Assembly (NCBI GenBank): GCA_937897985.1 | Contig: CALCBD010000018.1 | Location: 124,001 to 188,000 of the forward strand | DNA: 64,000 nt | Direction: 5' to 3' | Source of the DNA: an uncultured Paludibacter sp. | Lineage (GTDB): Bacteria > Bacteroidota > Bacteroidia > Bacteroidales > Paludibacteraceae | Part shown: piece after piece, positions 34,691 to 43,729 of the stretch | How positions within the stretch are numbered: the first letter of the stretch is position 1 | Layout: every line of letters begins with the position of its first letter | Notes under the pieces: model-generated | The model's database searches: none | What the model saw: only the letters and a program-made list of their open reading frames with translations | What the model was told of the DNA's origin: nothing | Position numbers and translations under genes: made by a program

Positions 34691-36376
34691 TTATAATTTT
34701 GTATATTTCCTCCTTCGCATGTAATGAAAAATCAGGCCGAAAACAACCAACAGAAGAATTGGAACTGCAACAGAAATTACTTTCAATGTTGTGAGATTTT
34801 CATTGACAAGCTGCTTGTTCAATAATCTGAGTTTCACTGTTCGCATTCGCAGGTCAATCCAGTTTTCGTCTTCGGTAAGATAAAGTACCGAATTGCGGAT
34901 AAAATCACTGTTTCCGAATTGTTGTTGCATATATCTGTCGTAGCCAAGCGGGAGAGTGGTGCTGTCGCTGGCTGTCCCGTTTGTGTAGTTGCGTATTATA
35001 TCGCCATCAGCGACAAATATTTGTTTTGTGCTGATACTTTTAGCTAAAAAAGGGAAGGAATTTTTGATTTCTTTCGGGGGAATTCTGTTCGTAAAGTTCG
35101 ATTCAAACTTTCCCTCGACAAGGATGGAGACCGGTAAAAAGCTCATATTGAAATAAGCTTTATCCTTTGCATCGGGCATATCGCTCAGATTAACCGTCGA
35201 CGGGGTGCTGAAAATGTGTGTGTTGTCAGAAGTAGCTAACAGTAATGAAGCTTTGGTGTCGGGATTTTCGCCTGCTGTCTCGATGGCCGAACAAAACTCG
35301 CTTCGTACTTCCGAAATATTTTTAGTGATGGGATTCAGGTTTGAAGTAAGTAACAACGGAGCAAAAAACCACGGAGCAGGTTCGAACTGAGCAGGTGCAT
35401 TGGCAGGTGCGATGTTGACCGGGACAGAGGCACACTGTACATCCTGAAGTAAAACAGGTTGAATCCTTACACCATATTTAAACAACAAATCATTCAGGTT
35501 TAAATCGAGCGGAATTACCGGCGAAACGCCCGAAGTTGACAGATTTTCGGCTGCCAGCCTCACACCATCCAACAACCAGAGAATTTTACCTCCGTTCATA
35601 AGGTACTGATCAATGATATATTTGTCCGGTTCGGTAAACGGAAGTGTGGGCTTTGCAATTATTATGGCCCTGTATTCATTCAGTATGGTGGCATCAGTTC
35701 CTAATTTGCCTCTGTCGATCTGGAAATATCGGCTCAGCGTTTTACTTATATCGTAGGTTTGAGCCTCGTTAAGTTCTCCATGACCTTCGATAAAAGCAAT
35801 TTTTGATATTTGTTTATTGGTCAGTCGTCTGATGGCATCGGCAATTTCGAATTCAAGGTTTTCGATGGATATATTCAGATTTTCTTCACCGGAATTTCCT
35901 TTTATGTTTTTCAGCAGATTAACATTTACCGATTTATTTCCGCAGGTCAGTTTTAACCAGGGGAAAACAATTTTTTGAATGGATTTACCTTCCTTATCTC
36001 TTTCGTAAACTGCAGTAGGTGCCATTCCTATGGCTTCGAGTGCACTGTAGTTTCGCTCCCGTTCGGCATTATTTTCAGCTTTTGAAGGATTTTCGAAGGT
36101 AATTTTAAAATCATTTCCTGCATAAACCGACATCTCTTCGAGCATTTCGAGGGTTGATTTTCGTAATCGCTGAAAGCCGGAATTTAAATCGCCATCCAGA
36201 TAAATTTTAACTGTAAACGGTTCCACTGATTTTTTTAGTAATCTTTTTGTTGGTTCGGATATGCTGTATCGATGGTCCGATGTAAGATCGATTCTGAAAT
36301 GAAAAAATAGTGAAATGATAATTACAATCGCGAAGATTGTCAAAAGCAGTATGTTTGTTTCTTTTCTTAATTTCAT
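34691..36376 (-). CDS. gldG: GldG, gliding-motility-associated ABC transporter component
   Basis: The 561-residue protein has an N-terminal membrane anchor (residues about 7-27), RIDLTSDHRYSISEPTKRLLK typical of the GldG/ABC-type uncharacterised transporter family, a large periplasmic region with IAFIEGHGELNE and LPFTEPDKYIIDQYLMNGGKILWLLDG, and a second membrane segment near the C-terminus (VISVAVPILLLVVFGLIFHYM). GldG works with GldA (ATPase) and GldF (permease) in some gliding Bacteroidetes, but is also widespread in non-gliders. Neither gldF nor gldA is adjacent here; the upstream gene on the same strand is a CotH-like kinase, 28 bases away. Confidence 0.85.
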   Translation of the reverse strand: MKLRKETNILLLTIFAIVIIISLFFHFRIDLTSDHRYSISEPTKRLLKKSVEPFTVKIYLDGDLNSGFQRLRKSTLEMLEEMSVYAGNDFKITFENPSKAENNAERERNYSALEAIGMAPTAVYERDKEGKSIQKIVFPWLKLTCGNKSVNVNLLKNIKGNSGEENLNISIENLEFEIADAIRRLTNKQISKIAFIEGHGELNEAQTYDISKTLSRYFQIDRGKLGTDATILNEYRAIIIAKPTLPFTEPDKYIIDQYLMNGGKILWLLDGVRLAAENLSTSGVSPVIPLDLNLNDLLFKYGVRIQPVLLQDVQCASVPVNIAPANAPAQFEPAPWFFAPLLLTSNLNPITKNISEVRSEFCSAIETAGENPDTKASLLLATSDNTHIFSTPSTVNLSDMPDAKDKAYFNMSFLPVSILVEGKFESNFTNRIPPKEIKNSFPFLAKSISTKQIFVADGDIIRNYTNGTASDSTTLPLGYDRYMQQQFGNSDFIRNSVLYLTEDENWIDLRMRTVKLRLLNKQLVNENLTTLKVISVAVPILLLVVFGLIFHYMRRRKYTKL

Positions 36377-36404
36377 ACTTGTCAGTATATAAATTTCCGG
36401 GTTG

Positions 36405-37922
36405 CTACTTTGGAAGATTAGCCGCTCTGATCATAAAAAAATTATTGGTAGGTCCCAATAGCCGGTAGAAACCGCAATTTCCCCACGAAGCAGGTTTGTC
36501 GGCTATTTCCATATCTTCGCCTGTATCGTTCGATATATAATCTTTAATCATATTTTGCCATTTGAATATTCGTGCTGCACTTTTATCCACATAAAAATAG
36601 TCATTGTTACTATCCGCCAGCTCTTTGAGGTATGATTTGTAAAGGTTTTCAAATTCAGGAATACTGATTATTTTCCTGACCAAAGGATTTGAACTGCTAC
36701 CCCAGTTCAGTAAGTCCTGAGTTCCTGAGTCTTTAATTATTGCCGATGTACCGAGCGTATTGTCATAATCGTAAGGAATGAAATAAAATTTTCCGGCGGT
36801 ATCAAAATAAAAGTAGAAATTGTTTTTATTAACCCAATAATCGTCCCACATACCACACATTACATTCACAGCATAAGTTTTAAGAAAAAGCCGGACATCC
36901 ATCACCGAATTTACCCAGTTTTTAAAATCATCGCCTGTTTTATTGTTCAGATTGGTCATGAAATCAACCAGTTGTGTTTTTGCGCTATCAAGTTTTGTAT
37001 CGTTGGTTTTCAGGTCGTACACCGGTGTATAAGTGCTTGTCAGAGTGATATTTTCGAGTCCCATTCTGCTTTTGTCGGTATTTACGAAGTCAGCTCCGTA
37101 AGCGGCTTTCCACAGAAAACCATTTGAATTAATCAGTTTTTCAGCTCTGTTTTTTAAAAAATTTTCATCTACCGGTTCAACCAATTGATAAACGCCGAAA
37201 TAAGCTGTTTTGGCATCGCCGGTTACTTTAATGCTCAGCCGGCAATAACCCGATTGAGGGGCAGTCCATACGCCAAAACGCTCAAAAAGGTCGTAACAAT
37301 ACACTTCGCGAACATACATAGCATCATCCTTGAACCACTTGAGATTCACTTTTTCAATTCCCTCCATCCTCTGACCTTTAACGAATTTGTTAAATTTTAA
37401 TGCAAAACTTGCATGATGCCAGTCAGGATTGATGGAGTTATGGGTTTGACCTTTCACTCCTTCCGGACGACGGCGGCTGGTATTTCCCCTGATTCGCAGG
37501 CCGATATTATTACTCGTTGAATGTTTTCCGTCTTTGTCGAAGGTGAAATTGCATTTCACATACTCTTCATTGTCAGGATTTTGGTCGAAATAACTCAGCA
37601 GGTTGTTCCATTCGGCAGCACTGATTTCGATGTTAATTTCGGGGAGTGCCGTTATGTCATAAATGTAACTGAGCGAACTAATCAGTGGCTTTTGGAATAC
37701 AATACTGTCAATTTGGGCAATTTCACGGTTGTAGATAGTAGTACCGGATTTAAAAACATTGAGTGCCTGATTCGAAGTAGTTACGAATTTCATGCTGTCA
37801 ATGTCAGTAATTGCATGTCTGAATTTAATATTTCCCCCGTTGCAGATATAAACCGAGTCCTGAGCACAAATGATTTGAATTGCTGCAAATGAATAAATTA
37901 AAAATATTTTGAAGTATTTCAT
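36405..37922 (-). CDS. CotH-like kinase, exported
   Basis: The 505-residue product has a signal peptide (KYFKIFLIYSFAAIQIICA), a short N-terminal beta domain, and from about residue 95 a CotH fold: LPEINIEISAAEWNNLL, LRIRGNTSRRRPEGVKG, HASFALKFNKF, YFGVYQLVEPVDENFLKNR, and the metal/catalytic region MWDDYWVNKNNFYFYF with FYFIPYDYDNTLG. CotH proteins are secreted atypical kinases. The substrate is unknown. Its location directly upstream of gldG, where gldF would be expected, is noted. A -7-like CAAAGATA lies at 37942-37949 without a clear -33. Confidence 0.85.
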   Translation of the reverse strand: MKYFKIFLIYSFAAIQIICAQDSVYICNGGNIKFRHAITDIDSMKFVTTSNQALNVFKSGTTIYNREIAQIDSIVFQKPLISSLSYIYDITALPEINIEISAAEWNNLLSYFDQNPDNEEYVKCNFTFDKDGKHSTSNNIGLRIRGNTSRRRPEGVKGQTHNSINPDWHHASFALKFNKFVKGQRMEGIEKVNLKWFKDDAMYVREVYCYDLFERFGVWTAPQSGYCRLSIKVTGDAKTAYFGVYQLVEPVDENFLKNRAEKLINSNGFLWKAAYGADFVNTDKSRMGLENITLTSTYTPVYDLKTNDTKLDSAKTQLVDFMTNLNNKTGDDFKNWVNSVMDVRLFLKTYAVNVMCGMWDDYWVNKNNFYFYFDTAGKFYFIPYDYDNTLGTSAIIKDSGTQDLLNWGSSSNPLVRKIISIPEFENLYKSYLKELADSNNDYFYVDKSAARIFKWQNMIKDYISNDTGEDMEIADKPASWGNCGFYRLLGPTNNFFMIRAANLPK

Positions 37923-38082
37923 TGAAAATAAAATTATTGAACAAAGATAATCAATTTATTTGCAAATAAATCTTAACATTTTTGGTTTTGAAGAAATATT
38001 CAGTTTTATTCAGTTTCACTCCGAAAATATCAGTAAAACAACTCATTATATAAGTTAGTGAATTTCCTGATTAATACTGATA

Positions 38083-38223
38083 AACGCAAAGGACGCAAAG
38101 TAAATTATACAGATTATTATATCATCGAATACCCGACGCCTTGCTCTGCCGATTGGCTTGCCCGGTAAGTTCGCAAAGTGAAAAACTTAAAAGTTTTTCT
38201 TTGCGGCTTTGCGGCATAGCGTT
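38083..38223. repeat. CGCAAAG repeat element with terminal and internal inverted repeats
   Basis: CGCAAAG occurs directly at 38085, 38094 and 38172 and inverted (CTTTGCG) at 38199 and 38207. The outer ends AACGC (38083) and GCGTT (38219-38223) are inverted. The right half folds into a strong hairpin: CGCAAAG-TG-AAAAACTT (38172-38188) with AAGTTTTT-CTTTGCG (38191-38205). It looks like a non-autonomous dispersed palindromic repeat (MITE- or REP-like). Confidence 0.65.
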
Positions 38224-38371
38224 CTTAAAGTTCAAAAAAATTTTTTCATAAATCATCAAACTTTTATAATCCTTACTGTATGTCAATGACCGGGTGATTA
38301 CAATTTTTTAAAATTGTTTTACATTCTTAGGCTTAAAAAACCTTATATATGATTTTGAACAGATCATAGTC

Positions 38372-38402
38372 TTGAATCGGTCAATTTATTTTATTATCTT
38401 TG
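38372..38402 (+). promoter_or_regulatory. Promoter of parA
   Basis: TTG (38372-38374), a 20-base spacer and TATCTTTG (38395-38402) match the Bacteroidetes consensus. The start codon at 38640 lies about 230 bases downstream, a long leader. Confidence 0.5.
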
Positions 38403-38639
38403 CCATTCGGTAAAACACGGGCTATTCTGAAATTAATAATTGTGATGTTCAGATAGTTGAGTGTGGATGTACAGAATTAGTCCGGTAATGAACCGGATAA
38501 GGATTTTAAAATCTTCCTTGCTGCAGTTATCGCTTTATCTGGTGGTTAAATATCTGTAGATATAAAATGTACGGATTTGGATATTAGTGTGTTATAAATT
38601 ATATTGTTAAAAAATAAATTTTTTTATTCTCTAAAATAT

Positions 38640-39407
38640 ATGGGAAAAACTATTTCGTTAGCCAATCAGAAAGGTGGAGTCGGCAAGACGACAACAGCAA
38701 TCAATTTAGCAGCATCATTAGCATCGCTTGGGAAAAAGGTATTGATTGTTGATGCTGATCCTCAGGCTAATGCATCTTCCGGGCTTGGAGTTGATATCCG
38801 CACACTCGAATTTACAATTTACGAATGTTTGATCGATGGTGTACCCTCTGTAAAGGCGATTCATCCTACCGATGTCGACAATCTTTTCATTCTGCCATCG
38901 CACATCGACCTTGTGGGAGCCGAAATTGAGATGCTCAATATGGACGCCCGCGAACATGTAATGAAATCATTAATTGAACCATTAAAAGCTGATTATGATT
39001 ATATTTTGATCGACTGTTCTCCCTCGTTAGGACTGATCACCGTGAACGCTCTGACAGCTTCCGATTCGGTAATAATTCCGGTTCAGTGTGAATATTTTGC
39101 GTTGGAGGGAATTAGTAAATTGCTGAATACCATTAAAATAATTAAAAGCAAACTCAATCCTGCGCTCGAAATTGAAGGATTCCTGCTTACCATGTTTGAT
39201 AATCGCCTGCGTCTGGCCAATCAGGTTTATGCCGAAGTAAAAAAACATTTTCAAAGTATGGTTTTCGATACGGTTATTACCCGCAATGTTCGTCTGAGTG
39301 AGGCTCCGAGTCATGGAAAACCCGTGTTGCTTTACGATCCGGAGTCGAAGGGTTCCGGTAATTATGTCGATCTGGCTAAAGAACTTATCTCAAAGGAAAC
39401 AAAATAG
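38640..39407 (+). CDS. parA: Chromosome partitioning ATPase ParA (Soj)
   Basis: The 255-residue ATPase has the deviant Walker A motif NQKGGVGKTTTAINLA, VLIVDADPQANASSG (Walker A' region) and YILIDCSPSLGLITVNAL (Walker B). It segregates origins with ParB and parS. The frame is open from a TTG at 38604, but ATG at 38640 precedes the conserved GKTISLANQKGG, so I chose it. parB follows 65 bases later, and the pair heads a run of envelope genes. Confidence 0.96.
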   Translation: MGKTISLANQKGGVGKTTTAINLAASLASLGKKVLIVDADPQANASSGLGVDIRTLEFTIYECLIDGVPSVKAIHPTDVDNLFILPSHIDLVGAEIEMLNMDAREHVMKSLIEPLKADYDYILIDCSPSLGLITVNALTASDSVIIPVQCEYFALEGISKLLNTIKIIKSKLNPALEIEGFLLTMFDNRLRLANQVYAEVKKHFQSMVFDTVITRNVRLSEAPSHGKPVLLYDPESKGSGNYVDLAKELISKETK

Positions 39408-39472
39408 CCATTTTGTTCAAACCTCAATTAATACACTAACGAAAATAAAAAATATACAATAACAATATTGCT

Positions 39473-40351
39473 ATGGCAAAAAATATAACCGGTTTAGGAA
39501 GGGGCCTGGGTGCATTGATTGATACTGAGAATATCAGTACTTCAGGGTCGTCATCCATAAGTGAGGTGGATATTGAATTGATTTTCCCCAATCCTCATCA
39601 ACCGCGTACTCATTTTGACGAGGAAGCACTAACCGAACTTGCTGCCTCAATTCGTGAACTCGGGGTGATTTCGCCCATCACTCTTCGTAAAAACGATGAC
39701 AATACATATTTAATTATTGCCGGCGAAAGACGCTACAGAGCATCGAAGGAGATTGGTCTTAAAACAATACCTGCCTATGTTAAAACTGCTGCCGATGAGC
39801 AGGTGATGGAAATGGCGCTGATCGAAAATATTCAACGTGAAGATTTGAATGCCATTGAAATAGCTCTTACCTTCTATCGTCTGATGGAGGAATATAAACT
39901 TACTCAGGAGAAACTGAGTGAGCGTGTCGGCAAAAAACGAACTACAATTGCCAATTACCTGAGAATTCTTCGTCTCCCTGCCGAAATTCAGATGGGAATT
40001 AAAGACCGTAAAATTGACATGGGCCACGCCCGTGCAATTCTGGGAATCAATAATCCTGCTGCACAGCTCCATTTATACGAATCCATACTCCTGAACGATT
40101 ATTCAGTTCGAAAAGTCGAGGATATAGTTCGTCATTATACCGAAAACGGAAGTTTCGAAACCAAATCGAAGCCAAATCCGAATCCGGTTCTCAAATTAAG
40201 TGAGTTCGATGAACTGAAATCAAGGTTAAGCCAACTGTTCGGGACTAAAGTGCAGTTTAGCTGTAACGAGGAAGGTAAGGGTAAAATATCCATCCCTTTT
40301 AAAAATGATGAGGAACTGGCGAATATCATGGAGTTGATGGACAAAATTTAA
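39473..40351 (+). CDS. parB: Chromosome partitioning protein ParB (Spo0J)
   Basis: The 292-residue protein starts with GLGRGLGALI, typical of ParB, then IFPNPHQPRTHFDEEALTELAASI and the CTPase/DNA-clamp boxes ITLRKNDDNTYLIIAGERRYRASKEIG (GERRxRA) and ALIENIQREDLNAIE. The helix-turn-helix lies at KLTQEKLSERVGKKRTTIANYLRILRL. It loads at parS sites; I did not find the 16-base parS palindrome in this window by eye. It is co-oriented with parA and the DUF5683 gene. Confidence 0.96.
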   Translation: MAKNITGLGRGLGALIDTENISTSGSSSISEVDIELIFPNPHQPRTHFDEEALTELAASIRELGVISPITLRKNDDNTYLIIAGERRYRASKEIGLKTIPAYVKTAADEQVMEMALIENIQREDLNAIEIALTFYRLMEEYKLTQEKLSERVGKKRTTIANYLRILRLPAEIQMGIKDRKIDMGHARAILGINNPAAQLHLYESILLNDYSVRKVEDIVRHYTENGSFETKSKPNPNPVLKLSEFDELKSRLSQLFGTKVQFSCNEEGKGKISIPFKNDEELANIMELMDKI

Positions 40352-40362
40352 ATGTTAAGCCG

Positions 40363-41043
40363 GTGTTGAAGTTACTTTTTAAAATATTCATTTTTTCAGT
40401 TATTTCCACTTCAGTTTGTTGGGGAAAGGACTTTGCTCCCGATAGTTTGTACGTTATTAAAAATGATAGTGTACAAATGAATAAAACTGAAAAAATATTT
40501 AAAATTTCGAACCGGAAAAATGATACCACTACTCTTAAAAAGTTCAAACCCGACCCTGTAAAAGTTTTGTGGATGGGGGCAATTATCCCCGGTTACGGTC
40601 AGATTTTAAATCATAGTTACTGGAAATTACCTATTGTATATGCCGGTTTTCTTGGATGTATATATGCTGTAAGCTGGAATTCAAGACGCTACGAAAATTA
40701 TCGTTCGGCTTATATTGATATCAACGACGACATTGAAAGTACAAAAAGCTATCTGGATATTTTACCACCCGGCGTCACTATCGACACTTATCCTAACGGA
40801 CTGGCAGGACTGAAAACCAATCTGACCACTTTCTATCAGCAGTCGCGGCGATACAGGGATTTGAGCATTATCGGATCAGTGGCATTTTACGGAATAACAT
40901 TGCTCGAAGCTTTTGTGGATGCTCAACTTTTTGATTTTGACATAAGTACCGATTTGTCTTTGCATATTCGTCCGTCGTTGTTGGACAGTAATTACGGAGT
41001 TTCAAAATCTGCGGGTTTACAGTTAAGTTTTAAACTGAAGTAA
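40363..41043 (+). CDS. DUF5683-containing envelope protein
   Basis: The 226-residue protein has a signal-like N-terminus (LLFKIFIFSVISTSVCWG), a linker, and KVLWMGAIIPGYGQILNHSYWKLPIVYAGFLGCIYAVSWN, the signature of DUF5683, with hydrophobic segments and a final beta-like tail. No ATG fits; GTG at 40363 (or TTG next to it) is the probable start, 11 bases after parB. It is regularly found next to parAB in Bacteroidetes. Function unknown; location in the envelope is inferred. Confidence 0.8.
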   Translation: MLKLLFKIFIFSVISTSVCWGKDFAPDSLYVIKNDSVQMNKTEKIFKISNRKNDTTTLKKFKPDPVKVLWMGAIIPGYGQILNHSYWKLPIVYAGFLGCIYAVSWNSRRYENYRSAYIDINDDIESTKSYLDILPPGVTIDTYPNGLAGLKTNLTTFYQQSRRYRDLSIIGSVAFYGITLLEAFVDAQLFDFDISTDLSLHIRPSLLDSNYGVSKSAGLQLSFKLK

Positions 41044-41059
41044 AAAATATAAATTTGGG

Positions 41060-42340
41060 ATGAATTTTAAGTTGTATATATTATCAGGTCTGTTGTTGAT
41101 AACTACTGTTGTTTTGGCTCAGAATACTAAAAATCCGGCCGGACAAACGCAGGTAAACGAGGAAATCCAACCGGACTCATCCATAGTTGCTCCGCTTTTT
41201 TTCGAAAACACACTCGATGAATTACTACATTCGTGGGTTATTCAACATGCCGATACTTCAAACTGTATTTCGGGTGAGATTCCGACTGATATCCCCGATT
41301 CGGTTTTTAGTTCAAGGCTCTCAAAAATGCCCTGTTTAATGGAAATGCCTTTCAATAAGCCGGTTCGTAGTTTTATCGAGTTATATACCATTCGTAAACG
41401 TCGTTTGCTCGAGTATATGTTGGGAATGAGTGATTATTATTTTCCGATCTTCGAACAGGTACTTACAGCTAACAATTTACCGCTCGAACTGAAATACCTG
41501 CCAATTATTGAGTCAGCACTCAACACTACCATTGTTTCGCGCATGGGTGCTGCAGGACTGTGGCAGTTTATGATTGGCTCCGGACGAATGTACGGACTTG
41601 AAATCAACAGCCTCGTCGACGAGAGGCTCGATCCGATCAAAGCAACACATGCGGCTGCTCACTATCTGAAAGATCTGTACTCGATTTACGGAGATTGGAA
41701 TCTGGTAATTGCTTCGTACAACTGTGGTCCCGGAAATGTGAATAAAGCAATTCGCAGGGCAGGAGGGAAGCGCGATTACTGGGCTATCTATCCATATCTG
41801 CCTTCCGAAACACGAAGTTATGTGCCAGTTTTTATTGCTGCCAACTACTCGTTCAATTATGCAGCCAACCACAATCTGTGCAAAGCTGTGGTAAAGATGC
41901 CGGTAATAACTGATACCATTATGGTCAGGGAACGGATTCATTTACAGCAGGTGGCCGAAGTACTGAATTTGCCTATCGAAACTGTAAGGTTGCTCAACCC
42001 CCAGTACCGGAAAGATATTATACCCGGTAATATCAAACCTTATTCGCTTTGTCTGCCGCTGTCGTATGCTAACTCATTCATTGATAATTATAAAAATGTG
42101 GTAGCCTACAAAGCCGATTCATTGATCAACAATCGCAGGAGTGAAATTGAAATCCTTCAGTCGTCACGCGCAGTAGCACCGGGCGGGTCGGGAAATGTAA
42201 TTTATCATAAGGTGAAAAAAGGGCAAACTTTAGGCTATGTGGCTGATAAATATAACGTTTCACTTACAAAATTGAAAAAGTGGAACAATATCAGAGGCTC
42301 AAAAATTGCTATCGGACAGCGATTAAAAATTATAAAATAG
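41060..42340 (+). CDS. Membrane-bound lytic murein transglycosylase, MltD-like, with LysM domain
   Basis: The 426-residue protein has a signal peptide (NFKLYILSGLLLITTVVLA), a GH23 lytic transglycosylase domain with LKYLPIIESALNTTIVSRMGAAGLWQFM (catalytic Glu in IIES) and IASYNCGPGNVNKAI, and a C-terminal LysM repeat (IYHKVKKGQTLGYVADKYNVSLTKLKKWN) for peptidoglycan binding. A weaker LysM-like segment precedes it (HLQQVAEVLNLPIETVRLLNP). It cleaves murein glycan strands in the periplasm. It follows the DUF5683 gene by 16 bases and precedes ybeY. Confidence 0.92.
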   Translation: MNFKLYILSGLLLITTVVLAQNTKNPAGQTQVNEEIQPDSSIVAPLFFENTLDELLHSWVIQHADTSNCISGEIPTDIPDSVFSSRLSKMPCLMEMPFNKPVRSFIELYTIRKRRLLEYMLGMSDYYFPIFEQVLTANNLPLELKYLPIIESALNTTIVSRMGAAGLWQFMIGSGRMYGLEINSLVDERLDPIKATHAAAHYLKDLYSIYGDWNLVIASYNCGPGNVNKAIRRAGGKRDYWAIYPYLPSETRSYVPVFIAANYSFNYAANHNLCKAVVKMPVITDTIMVRERIHLQQVAEVLNLPIETVRLLNPQYRKDIIPGNIKPYSLCLPLSYANSFIDNYKNVVAYKADSLINNRRSEIEILQSSRAVAPGGSGNVIYHKVKKGQTLGYVADKYNVSLTKLKKWNNIRGSKIAIGQRLKIIK

Positions 42341-42378
42341 TTTCCGGATTTTTTATAAAAATTCACATTGAAAACTAA

Positions 42379-42801
42379 ATGATTCAATATCTGAACGAAT
42401 GGGTTGAGTTGCCTCCGCTCGATACACTGACTCTGAACAGGTGGATAAAAGCTGTTGCAGCTTCGTATGGTAAAAATACCGGCGAAATTGCTTACGTGTT
42501 TTGTAACAATGAGCGCATTCTGGAAGTCAATCAGCAATACATGAATCACGATTATTATACCGACATTATTACCTTTGATTATTCCGAAGGGAAAAAAATT
42601 TCGGGAGATATTTTTATCAGTATCGAAACTGTAAAATCAAACGCCGACGAATTCGGAGTAAGCTTTGAGGAAGAATTAAACAGAATTATAATTCATGGTA
42701 TTCTTCATTTGTGTGGCAACGATGATAAAACACCCGCATTGAGAATGGAAATGACAAATAAAGAAAACCGGGCACTCTTACAATTAAAATCGATACAATA
42801 A
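42379..42801 (+). CDS. ybeY: Endoribonuclease YbeY
   Basis: YbeY is a metal-dependent RNase for 16S rRNA maturation. The 140-residue product shows IAYVFCNNERILEVNQQYMNHDYYTDIITFDYSEGKKISGDIFIS and the metal motif IIIHGILHLCGNDD. The usual final histidine (GxDH) is Asp-Asp here; replacement at this place is common in Bacteroidetes YbeY, so I do not regard it as inactivating. It starts 38 bases after the transglycosylase gene. Confidence 0.93.
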   Translation: MIQYLNEWVELPPLDTLTLNRWIKAVAASYGKNTGEIAYVFCNNERILEVNQQYMNHDYYTDIITFDYSEGKKISGDIFISIETVKSNADEFGVSFEEELNRIIIHGILHLCGNDDKTPALRMEMTNKENRALLQLKSIQ

Positions 42802-42895
42802 AAAATTCAGCAATTTTTAATAAGTTGGTTCGTAATGCTACAATCTCACTATTTTTGCAATAATTTGTTAAATAGAGTCTTTACTAACAGAACTT

Positions 42896-42928
42896 TTTGC
42901 CGAATGTAAAAGATAATCATTACTTTTG
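42896..42928 (+). promoter_or_regulatory. Promoter of the DUF6089-uppS-bamA-skp run
   Basis: TTTG (42896-42899) and TACTTTTG (42921-42928) with a 21-base spacer approximate the Bacteroidetes consensus. The next start codon is at 43014. Confidence 0.45.
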
Positions 42929-43013
42929 TTGCTGTTTTTTCACTCAAAGTATAAAATTTATCTATTAAAATAACGTTGATTATCTAATTACAAAAACTCA
43001 TAAATCAAAGAAA

Positions 43014-43703
43014 ATGAATTTTAAAATAATTAGATATTTGTTGACCGTAATTTTTTTGATGCTTTTGAATGCGTCGAAAGCTCAAAACAAGGAACAAATT
43101 TATTTTTCCGAAATCGGTGTAAACGGTGGTACTTCATTCTATATAGGTGATGCCAACAGTACATTATTCAAAAACCCGCAGCTGAGTGCCGGTCTTATTT
43201 ACCGGCAGAAGTTCAATTCACGCCTGGCTGCACATTTTGAATGGAATTACAGTACTGTGAATGGAAGTGGTGTTATACCCGACGGAAGCAGTGTACCGTT
43301 TAACAATACATTGAATGTGTTTGATGTCTGTGGTGAATTTAATTTCTTTAGTTATGAACGAAAACCATATTTGCCATTCAGTCAGATATTTTCACCATTT
43401 ATATATGCAGGAATCGGAGGAATGCTTTATCAGTACGAAAATACATATTTGAGTTTTCCGAAGTTCAGTATCCCTTTCGGTGTCGGCTTTAAACTTATGC
43501 TGGGCAACAGATTTAATCTCAACCTGATGTGGTCGCAGCGCTTACTGCTTTCGGATCAGATGGAAGGGATAAGTGAGTTTAATAATCCTGCAGGTTTGAA
43601 CGGTACCAATTTATTTAATAACGATTTGCTCTCCACATTCAGTTTGGGGATAACATATAACTTTTGGAAGAAAAAGTGTAACTGCTCAAATGAAAAATTT
43701 TGA
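43014..43703 (+). CDS. DUF6089-type outer-membrane beta-barrel protein
   Basis: The 229-residue protein has a signal peptide (FKIIRYLLTVIFLMLLNASKA) and YFSEIGVNGGTSFYIGDAN, then barrel-like strands through LLSTFSLGITYNFWKKKCNCSN. This family usually precedes uppS and bamA in Bacteroidetes, as here. Its exact role is unknown. The stop codon lies 26 bases before the preferred uppS start. Confidence 0.75.
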   Translation: MNFKIIRYLLTVIFLMLLNASKAQNKEQIYFSEIGVNGGTSFYIGDANSTLFKNPQLSAGLIYRQKFNSRLAAHFEWNYSTVNGSGVIPDGSSVPFNNTLNVFDVCGEFNFFSYERKPYLPFSQIFSPFIYAGIGGMLYQYENTYLSFPKFSIPFGVGFKLMLGNRFNLNLMWSQRLLLSDQMEGISEFNNPAGLNGTNLFNNDLLSTFSLGITYNFWKKKCNCSNEKF

Positions 43704-43729
43704 GCTTATCAATAAAAATTGAATCTATT

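Larger units (their letters stand above)
37923..38639. other. Divergent region between cotH-like gene and parA
   Basis: It contains a -7-like element for the cotH-like gene (37942-37949), the CGCAAAG repeat element (38083-38223) and the parA promoter (38372-38402). No gene is seen. The parA leader is about 230 bases and is otherwise featureless. Confidence 0.55.

Noticed and set aside
42379..42801. Inactive YbeY because the last metal histidine is Asp
   Set aside because: The HGxLHLCG core is intact and this substitution is, from memory, common in the phylum.
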